Positions 7,047 through 12,338 of a stretch of 17,615 nt of DNA are shown one piece after another (position 1 is the stretch's first letter; each line of letters opens with the position of its first letter). The notes beneath the pieces were generated by a model, which saw only the letters and a program-made list of their open reading frames with translations, was not told the origin of the DNA and did no database searches. Source of the stretch: CAZHLD01 sp964533185 (GTDB lineage: Bacteria > Acidobacteriota > Terriglobia > Acidiferrales > UBA7541); NCBI GenBank assembly GCA_964533185.1, contig CAZHLD010000069.1:1-17615 (forward strand), given 5' to 3'. Position numbers and translations under genes: made by a program.

Positions 7047-7078
7047 CTCTGTGTCTCTGTGCCTCTGTGGCTAACGTC
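7047..7078 (+). repeat. dispersed repeat, family E copy 1 (trpS-scpA junction)
   Basis: Units CTCTGTGT, CTCTGTGC, CTCTGTGG followed by CTAACGTC. The core CTCTGTGCCTCTGTGGCTA (7055-7073) matches 16716-16734 at 18 of 19 positions. On the minus strand it provides the TAG stop codon of trpS (7071-7073) and, at its other edge, AGAGGAG, the ribosome binding site of scpA. Confidence 0.75.
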
Positions 7079-8357
7079 CTGCTTTCACGTCTCTCGCGGC
7101 CGACTGCCCCATCAATCCCGCCCGTGTCTTCTCCCAACCAAACACTGCCTCTCTGACCCGCCCCATCGTCTCCTGCGCCGTCTTCCGCGCCTTCTTCGAC
7201 CCCTCATCCAGAATCTTCAGCACGCGCCCCGGCTTCGTCTCGTACTCCACCCGCCGCGTCCGGATCGGCTCAATCCACTTGATCAGATGGTCCGCCATCG
7301 CCCCTTTACATTCAATACACCCAATCCCCGCCGTCCGGCAGCCAGCATCCGCCCACGCAATCGTCTCCGGCGTGGAAAACAGCTTGTGCCACGAAAACAC
7401 CGGACACACATCCGGGTTCCCCGGGTCTTGCCGCCGCTTCCGCGCCGGGTCCGTCATCATCACTTTCGTCTTCTGCCGTATGGACTCATCGCTCTCGCCC
7501 AGCGATATGTAATTCCCATAACTCTTCGACATCTTCCGCCCATCCGTCCCCGGTATCCTCGGCGTCTCCGTCAGCATCACCTCCGGCTCCCGCAGCGGTG
7601 GGTCAAAAACCAAAAAATCCGAGGCTGCAGGATCTGCTGCCAAGAAGTTCTCATAGCCAACCTCGCGTACGTTGTTCCTAAAAAACTCAAAGATGTTCTT
7701 CATTTGCTCTTCGCTATAAAGCGTTCCTCCAGCAGGCACGAGGACCGATCCCAGAATGACCAGTGCTTCCTTCATCTTGCGCTTCTTGCTTTCGGAAAAG
7801 GCGTCATTCGTGAGTCGGAAACCGTAGTAAACAGAGAACCGCCTCACTATCTCCCTCGTCAACTCCACATGCGGCACCTGGTCTTCCCCCACCGGCACAT
7901 AAAGCGGCACATCCGGCTGTCCATACATCACAATATCCGCTCCCTGCAGCACCGGGTATCCCAAGAAACCGTACGTGCGCAGGTCCTTATCCTTGATATT
8001 GTCGAGCTGCTCCTTATACGTCGGCACGCGCTCCAGCCACCCGAGGGGCGTCACCATCGACAGCAACAGGTGCAGCTCGGCGTGCTCGGGCACCTGCGAC
8101 TGCACGAACAGCGTGCTCTTCGCCGGGTCCAGCCCCGCCGCCAGCCAGTCCGTCGCAATGTCAATCGTGTTCTGCGCCACCGCCGACGCATCGGCGTAAT
8201 CCGTTGTCAGCGCGTGCCAGTCGGCCACAAAATAGAAACAGTCGTACTCCTCCTGCATGCGTATCCAATTCTGCAGCGCCCCCAAATAATGACCGATATG
8301 CAGCCGACCCGTCGGCCGCATCCCGCTCAGCACTCTTCCTTTTTTCTGTTCCCCCAC
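7071..8357 (-). CDS. trpS: Tryptophanyl-tRNA synthetase with internal extension and Fe-S-type Cys motif
   Basis: Class I aminoacyl-tRNA synthetase that charges tRNA-Trp. Motifs: HIGH at residues 20-23 (GRLHIGHYLGAL), PTYKEQLDN (112-120), GYPVLQGADI (133-142), VPVGEDQ (154-160), ELTREIVRRF, and KMSKS at 275-279. At 428 residues it is far longer than the usual 330 or so. Residues about 180-250 form an extra block between the Rossmann fold and the KMSKS loop, where ordinary enzymes have only a short link. C318, C340, C347 and C350 (C-x21-C-x6-C-x2-C) closely resemble the 4Fe-4S motif reported for the Thermotoga enzyme. Start is GTG 8357, preceded by GAGG; the stop codon lies in a repeat. First gene of the trpS-scpA-scpB-rluB run. 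Both signature motifs are intact, so activity is likely. Confidence 0.93.
   Translation of the reverse strand: MGEQKKGRVLSGMRPTGRLHIGHYLGALQNWIRMQEEYDCFYFVADWHALTTDYADASAVAQNTIDIATDWLAAGLDPAKSTLFVQSQVPEHAELHLLLSMVTPLGWLERVPTYKEQLDNIKDKDLRTYGFLGYPVLQGADIVMYGQPDVPLYVPVGEDQVPHVELTREIVRRFSVYYGFRLTNDAFSESKKRKMKEALVILGSVLVPAGGTLYSEEQMKNIFEFFRNNVREVGYENFLAADPAASDFLVFDPPLREPEVMLTETPRIPGTDGRKMSKSYGNYISLGESDESIRQKTKVMMTDPARKRRQDPGNPDVCPVFSWHKLFSTPETIAWADAGCRTAGIGCIECKGAMADHLIKWIEPIRTRRVEYETKPGRVLKILDEGSKKARKTAQETMGRVREAVFGWEKTRAGLMGQSAARDVKAGR
7608..7822 (-). other. in-frame extra segment within trpS
   Basis: About 70 codons with no counterpart in a standard bacterial TrpRS. By my count bases 7621-7800 are 88/180 G+C (49%), against 67/120 (56%) at 7501-7620 and 71/120 (59%) at 7861-7980; the C-over-G excess of the + strand is also weaker here. 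The encoded stretch is basic, then hydrophobic, then aromatic (SESKKRKMKEALVILGS, IFEFFRNNV). It is too short for an intein and lacks the Cys or Ser start. I saw no terminal inverted repeats. Confidence 0.6.
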
Positions 8358-8378
8358 GCTCGCCTCGATCCAGAATCC

Positions 8379-8420
8379 GTCATTCCGAGCCCCGACGCCT
8401 CTTGTCGGGGCGAGGAATCT
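8379..8420 (+). repeat. palindromic REP-like hairpin element in the trpS leader
   Basis: The arms ATTCC (8382-8386) / GGAAT (8414-8418) enclose a perfect 8-bp stem, GCCCCGAC (8389-8396) / GTCGGGGC (8404-8411), with a 7-base loop. The outer sequence (CATTCCGAG...CGAGGAATCT) has the form of a widespread intergenic palindrome family. It lies 21 bases before the trpS GTG on the transcribed strand, and a shorter relative sits at 4688-4705. No T-run follows, so it is not a typical terminator. Confidence 0.7.
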
Positions 8421-8438
8421 TGGCGTTTAGTATCTTCC

Positions 8439-8470
8439 GATTCCCGACTCCCTATTCCCTGCTCCCTGCC
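8439..8470 (+). repeat. pyrimidine-rich repeat with CTCCCTATTCCCTG units
   Basis: Short near-repeats GATTCCCGACTCC, CTATTCCCTG and CTCCCTGCC. It overlaps the 3' end of the acyl-CoA dehydrogenase gene: read on the minus strand it encodes the last residues (KAGSRE) and the TAG stop at 8452-8454. From general knowledge, this motif type recurs between genes in many genomes. Confidence 0.5.
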
Positions 8471-9636
8471 TTCACACCCTTCACTGCCTCTCCGTGCCCC
8501 AACAGGTCGCGCGCAATAATCATCCGTTGGATCTCGCTCGTCCCCTCATAAATCGAAATCACTCTCGCGTCGCGGTACATTCTTTCGACATCCGTCTCCC
8601 GCGAATACCCCATGCTCCCATGCACCTGCACCGCTTTGTACACCACGCGGTTCACCATCTCGCTCGCGTAAAGTTTCGCCCGCGACGCATAGGCCCCCAT
8701 TCGGCCTGCCCCCTGGTCGCGCATCCACGCTGCGTAGTACATCAGCCCGCGCGCCGCCTCAATCTCCGTCTGCATATCCGCGATCATCCACTGAATCGCC
8801 TGGAACTCGCTGATCGTTTTCCCAAACGCCCTGCGCTGCTTCGCGTACTTCACCGACTCCTCCAGCGCCCCCTGCGCAATCCCCACCGCCTGCGCGGCGA
8901 TGCCCACGCGCCCGCCGTCCAGCGCCTCAAGCGCAATCTTCAGCCCCTGCCCTTCTTCCCCGAGACGGTTCTCCGCCGGCACCTCGCAGTTCTCAAACAC
9001 AATCTCGGCCGTGCGCGACGACCGCAGCCCCATCTTATCTTCATACCGGCTCACGCGAAACCCGGCGAACCCCGGCTCTACCAAAAACGCCGACACACCC
9101 TTCGCCCCCGCATCGGGATCAGTCTTCGCAAACACCAAATACAGCCCCGCCTTCCCGCCGCTGCTCACCCAGCTCTTCGTCCCATTCAGAATGTAGGTGT
9201 CGCCCTGCCGCTCGGCCCGTGTCGCAATCGCCGCCGCATCCGACCCCGCCTGCGGCTCGGTCAGACAGAACGCGCCCAGCCATTCGCCGCTCGCCAGCTT
9301 CCGCAGGTATTTCTTCTTCTGTGCCTCCGTGCCATGCTTCCACAGCGGCAGGCAGACCACCGAGTTCGTCACGCCCAGCGCCACCGCCATCGCTGCGTCC
9401 ACCCGCGCCACTTCCTCGAGCATCAGCAGGTAGGAGATCGTGTCCACCCCCGCGCCGCCCCATTCCTCCGGCACCAGCATCCCGCAGCAGCCCATCTCGC
9501 CGATCTTGCGCAGCTCAGCCTCCGCAAACGTCTCCGTCCGGTCGCGCTCCCGCACCGCCGGCCGCACCTCGGCCTCCATAAATTGCCGCACCGTATCGCG
9601 GATCAGCTTCTGGTCGTCGCTGAGGGAAAAATCCAT
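8452..9636 (-). CDS. Acyl-CoA dehydrogenase
   Basis: FAD-dependent acyl-CoA dehydrogenase of 394 residues, introducing the alpha-beta double bond in acyl-CoA thioesters and passing electrons to ETF. Seen: N-terminal MDFSLSDDQKLIRDTV, the FAD/substrate motif CLTEPQAGSD, the second motif KSWVSSGGKAG, RRAFGKTISEFQ, QVHGSMGYSRE, and the catalytic base Glu364 in IYEGTSEIQRMIIAR. These point to the short-chain/butyryl-CoA type, but substrate length cannot be fixed by eye. ATG 9636 is chosen because it gives the conserved MDFSLS start; an ATG-type extension to 9678 adds 14 unrelated residues. The C-terminal KAGSRE and stop are encoded by a repeat. Next downstream is trpS, after 94 bases holding the hairpin element. 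Confidence 0.93.
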   Translation of the reverse strand: MDFSLSDDQKLIRDTVRQFMEAEVRPAVRERDRTETFAEAELRKIGEMGCCGMLVPEEWGGAGVDTISYLLMLEEVARVDAAMAVALGVTNSVVCLPLWKHGTEAQKKKYLRKLASGEWLGAFCLTEPQAGSDAAAIATRAERQGDTYILNGTKSWVSSGGKAGLYLVFAKTDPDAGAKGVSAFLVEPGFAGFRVSRYEDKMGLRSSRTAEIVFENCEVPAENRLGEEGQGLKIALEALDGGRVGIAAQAVGIAQGALEESVKYAKQRRAFGKTISEFQAIQWMIADMQTEIEAARGLMYYAAWMRDQGAGRMGAYASRAKLYASEMVNRVVYKAVQVHGSMGYSRETDVERMYRDARVISIYEGTSEIQRMIIARDLLGHGEAVKGVKAGSRE

Positions 9637-9696
9637 CTCGTAAGTCGAAATGCTAACATAACGCTGCGGCGCTGCCAAAACGCAACCCGAGGTAAG

Positions 9697-10209
9697 TCAC
9701 TTGCTAGGTGGGCAAATCATCTTCTGAAGAGTTTTCCCCTGCTCTTCCAATTCCGCCTGTTTGGTCACGGGAGCCATCGCCGAACCCTCCAGCGATGCCG
9801 GCAGCAATTCGATGACGAGCAGCTTTCCAGGTTCCTTGCCGGCATTGGAAACACGAAAGCTCTTGTCGCCAGACTCGTAGAAATACTCCCCCGTCTTGAA
9901 TCTCTGCTCTTTTCCGCCCTCAGCGGAAACAACGGTCAGCTCTCCCGCCAGCACCAGGCGAATCCCGGGCCCTGCATGATAGTGATCACCCAGCACAGCC
10001 CCGGCAAGGAAGTCCACCTCGGTAGCGCGCAGCTTGAGTTTGCCGTTGAGCGGCCTCAGAAACCCTTCCACGGGCGCTTCGAACTTCTTTGCTGCTTTTA
10101 CTCCATGCATTTCCACCGGGCTATGACTCTGAAGCGCCTGCCCGCGAACCATGACCGCGGCGGCGACCAAAACGGCACCAATCAGCGCCACCATCCACCT
10201 GTGACTCAT
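9697..10209 (-). CDS. Exported cupin-domain protein
   Basis: A 170-residue protein with an N-terminal signal peptide or anchor (VALIGAVLVAAAVMVRGQAL, residues 7-26) and one small cupin barrel. Cupin motif 1 is degenerate: GDHYHAGPGIRLVLAGEL (74-91) keeps His76 and His78 but has Arg where the metal-binding Glu normally lies, and motif 2 (GEYFYESGDKSFRVSNAG, 107-124) has Phe in place of the usual His. A binding or structural role is therefore as likely as a metal-dependent enzyme. The start has a clear GGAGGAG ribosome binding site. It follows the LytTR regulator by 51 bases on the same strand, so may be cotranscribed or controlled by it. Base use is less C-skewed than in the housekeeping genes. 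Confidence 0.75.
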   Translation of the reverse strand: MSHRWMVALIGAVLVAAAVMVRGQALQSHSPVEMHGVKAAKKFEAPVEGFLRPLNGKLKLRATEVDFLAGAVLGDHYHAGPGIRLVLAGELTVVSAEGGKEQRFKTGEYFYESGDKSFRVSNAGKEPGKLLVIELLPASLEGSAMAPVTKQAELEEQGKTLQKMICPPSK

Positions 10210-10260
10210 CGCTCCTCCTCCGTATCCACGTTCGCTTGCCGCTCTCGACGCCGGACACCC

Positions 10261-11034
10261 CTACATCCTAAACAACTCTCTCAACCGCTTCGTCTGCGCC
10301 CTGCTCACCGGCACTTCGCTCTGCTTCTTGTCATTCATCTTCAGCATGTAGCTCGACTTGAACCACGGCACCACTTCCTTGATGTGCTGGATATTCACCA
10401 GGTACGACCGGTGCGCCCGCCAGAACGACTCCGAATCCAGCGACGCCTGCAGCTCCTCGAGCGTCCGGTAGTTCGACGTCCCCTCCAAATCCTTCGCCAC
10501 CACTGTAATCACTCCCTCTTCGATCGACGCCAGCACCACGTTTTCGGCGTCCACCAGCATCAGCCGCTGCTGCGTCTTCACCAGCAGCTTCACCGGCGCC
10601 CCCGGCCGCCCCACGCCCATCTGCTCGACCAGCGTCTCCAGCCGCTCCACTGCCGACGACTTCGTCTCCATCATTCGCTTCGCCCGCCCAATGGCCTTGG
10701 CGATCCGCGCTTTGTCAAACGGCTTCAGGATGTAGTCCACCGCGTTCAGCTCAAAGGCCTGCACCGCGTAGTTGTCATACGCCGTCGCAAACACGATGTG
10801 CGGCATCTTCAACTTCCGGTCCACCAGCTTCTTCACCACGCCCAGCCCGTTCAGCCCCGGCATCTGCACGTCCAGAAACACCAGGTCCGGCTGGTGCTCC
10901 TTGATCAGCGACACCGCCTCCAACCCGTTCTTCCCCTGCGCGATCACGTTGACCTCGGGAAACGCCTTCAGCAGGTAGGCCAGCTCGTCGCGCGCCGGCT
11001 TCTCGTCGTCCACAATGAGTGCGTTGATGCTCAT
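10261..11034 (-). CDS. LytTR-family two-component response regulator
   Basis: A 257-residue DNA-binding response regulator. The receiver domain (1-120) has the acidic pair D9/D10, phospho-acceptor Asp55 in LVFLDVQMPG, Thr84 in VFATAYD and Lys104 in LKPF. The LytTR domain (about 150-253) shows VKLLVKTQQRLMLVDAENVV, the EGTSNYRTLEEL stretch, SFWRAHRSYLVNIQHIKEV and the SEVPVSRAQTKRL end. Regulators of this AlgR/LytR type act with LytS-like sensor kinases; no kinase lies in the window, so the input is unknown. The gene has a strong promoter overlapping one of two identical palindromes (11042-11101), suggesting autoregulation by this or another factor. The neighbouring cupin gene downstream and the divergent His-rich gene are candidate targets. 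Confidence 0.92.
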   Translation of the reverse strand: MSINALIVDDEKPARDELAYLLKAFPEVNVIAQGKNGLEAVSLIKEHQPDLVFLDVQMPGLNGLGVVKKLVDRKLKMPHIVFATAYDNYAVQAFELNAVDYILKPFDKARIAKAIGRAKRMMETKSSAVERLETLVEQMGVGRPGAPVKLLVKTQQRLMLVDAENVVLASIEEGVITVVAKDLEGTSNYRTLEELQASLDSESFWRAHRSYLVNIQHIKEVVPWFKSSYMLKMNDKKQSEVPVSRAQTKRLRELFRM

Positions 11035-11041
11035 CTGTATG

Positions 11042-11101
11042 GAAAGCCTTTCAATTCCGCGATTCGCCGCCCAGTATATGCTCCCCCCGAAAGCCTTTCA
11101 A
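11042..11101 (-). promoter_or_regulatory. LytTR-gene promoter with two palindromic operator-like sites
   Basis: Read on the minus strand: -35 TTGAAA (11101-11096), 17 bases, -10 TATACT (11078-11073). The perfect palindrome GAAAG-C-CTTTC occurs at 11042-11052 and again at 11089-11099, 47 bases apart, and both copies share the extended 13-mer GAAAGCCTTTCAA. The distal copy overlaps the -35 box; the proximal copy falls in the predicted leader just before the start codon. This arrangement fits repression or autoregulation. The site does not look like the known LytTR consensus, so the binding factor is unknown. Confidence 0.65.
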
Positions 11102-11176
11102 CCCGTGGCAACCTTGCGGCCCGCCCCGCGTCTCCTTCGCCCCGCGCTGCATCTCCCGCGGCCCGCCCCGCATCTA

Positions 11177-11205
11177 TTGATTGTGCGCGTCTCGGCGTGT
11201 ACTCT
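11177..11205 (+). promoter_or_regulatory. predicted promoter of the His-rich gene, possibly leaderless
   Basis: TTGATT (11177-11182) and TACTCT (11200-11205) are separated by 17 bases, and the ATG lies 7 bases after the -10 box. Transcription would start at or very near the start codon, and no ribosome binding site is visible. The -10 box is only a moderate match. Confidence 0.4.
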
Positions 11206-11212
11206 TGTTTCG

Positions 11213-11620
11213 ATGGACTCGCAATCACATTCGACACCCTCCCGCTGGCCCGCGGCCGCGCTCGCCCTGGTCTTCACCTCCGTGCTCTTGCTCTCTCCCG
11301 CCTGCTCGCTCGGCTGCCAGTTCGCGCCTTCGTCTTCCGCTGATTCATCGCAATCCACCGAGCACCATCACGACTCCTCCGCCCCGGCCTCTGCACCCGA
11401 GGCTCCCTGCGGCACGCATCCTCATCTCAATCTGTTCGCCAAGCGATCCATCACCGCACTTGTCGTTCCCAATTCCTCGACGGCTCCCGTCGTATTCCAT
11501 TCCGCCGCCAGTGCAGCTTCAACGTTCCCGGGTCATCTTCTTTCCTCTGTCGCCCGAAGTTCCAGTTGGAGTCTTCTGAAAGAACCTGTCCTTCCCCACC
11601 TCTCCGTCCTACGCATCTAG
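11213..11620 (+). CDS. Small exported His-rich protein
   Basis: I do not recognise a named family. The 135-residue product has an N-terminal hydrophobic segment (about 12-30, WPAAALALVFTSVLLLSPAC) consistent with a signal peptide or lipoprotein-like anchor, then a Ser/Ala/Pro-rich region with HHH (about 50-52) and CGTHPH (about 67-72), both plausible metal-binding clusters. It ends PHLSVLRI. In many bacteria, small His-rich exported proteins of this kind precede metal-efflux genes. Here it lies 84 bases before the cytochrome c gene and diverges from the LytTR regulator, so a role in sensing or holding copper is reasonable but inferred. ATG 11213 is preferred over upstream in-frame starts because the signal peptide then begins at the N-terminus. 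Confidence 0.55.
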   Translation: MDSQSHSTPSRWPAAALALVFTSVLLLSPACSLGCQFAPSSSADSSQSTEHHHDSSAPASAPEAPCGTHPHLNLFAKRSITALVVPNSSTAPVVFHSAASAASTFPGHLLSSVARSSSWSLLKEPVLPHLSVLRI

Positions 11621-11704
11621 TTCTCCAACAAAGTAGTCCTGTGCTTACTCATAGCTTCTAATCCAGATTTGGCTTCATCTTTGCATCTCTCAGAGGAGGC
11701 CTTC

Positions 11705-12295
11705 ATGCGCACTAGGACGAAGGTCGTCATTGCGATTCTTGCCGTTTTTCTGGCCGGACTCGTCTATCTGGGAGTCATGGCTGCCCGCCACGGATTCAGT
11801 GCCAGAGAAAAGCCCTCGCGGCTCGAACAATTCTTGGCTCGCCACGCCCGCAAAATCGCCACGCCCGCCGGCGCCAAGACCCTGAAGAATGTTTATCAGC
11901 CCACCGAAGAGAATCTGGCCTCGGCCAGGCATCACTTCGTCGAACACTGTTCCACGTGTCACGCCCTGGACGGCAGCGGAAACACCGTCTTCGGAAGAAA
12001 CATGTACCCTAAAGTTCCTGACCTGCGTGATTCGGAAACCCAGAAGCTGACCGACGGCGAACTCTACTACGTTATCAGCAACGGCGTGCGTTTCACCGGA
12101 ATGCCGGCCTTTGGCGGAGAAGACAGCCCCGAAGAGATCTGGAAGCTGGTTCTCTTCATCCGTCGGCTGCCCAGCCTGCCTCCAGAAGAGCTCAAGGAGA
12201 TGGAGAAAATGGCCACGGGTGCTGCCGAAGAACCAGGCGGGAAACGCGCACTTGGTCCCACCGATGCTCCCGGCGCAAAACCACACAAACACTGA
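11705..12295 (+). CDS. Membrane-anchored mono-haem cytochrome c
   Basis: A 196-residue class I cytochrome c. An uncleaved or cleaved N-terminal hydrophobic helix (about 7-26) places it in the periplasm. The haem site is CSTCH at 82-86, with axial ligand Met133 in FTGMPAFGG, and the C-terminal helix reads EEIWKLVLFIRRLP. The tail is Pro/Gly-rich and ends KPHKH, a potential metal-binding end. The start follows an excellent AGAGGAGG ribosome binding site; an upstream TTG at 11669 is rejected. It is 43 bases before the multicopper oxidase gene on the same strand, so it may pass electrons to or from the oxidase or a terminal oxidase. The 13 bases around its stop codon (12284-12296) recur exactly at 15301-15313. 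Confidence 0.9.
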   Translation: MRTRTKVVIAILAVFLAGLVYLGVMAARHGFSAREKPSRLEQFLARHARKIATPAGAKTLKNVYQPTEENLASARHHFVEHCSTCHALDGSGNTVFGRNMYPKVPDLRDSETQKLTDGELYYVISNGVRFTGMPAFGGEDSPEEIWKLVLFIRRLPSLPPEELKEMEKMATGAAEEPGGKRALGPTDAPGAKPHKH

Positions 12296-12338
12296 AACCG
12301 AGCACGCAGTTGAGAAGAAGTCAGAAGGAGATACGACA

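Noticed and set aside
7608..7822. Intein or group I/II intron in trpS
   Set aside because: Too short, no Cys/Ser start or His-Asn end, and the frame is open throughout; no intron features.
8358..8451. T-box or other riboswitch in the trpS leader
   Set aside because: The 94-base gap has only a REP-like hairpin, with no T-box specifier or antiterminator sequences.
8494..11343. Very long + strand open frame (949 codons) across the dehydrogenase, cupin and LytTR genes
   Set aside because: It spans three well-supported minus-strand genes and is rich in Arg/His/Pro/Leu without domains; an artefact of GC-rich composition.
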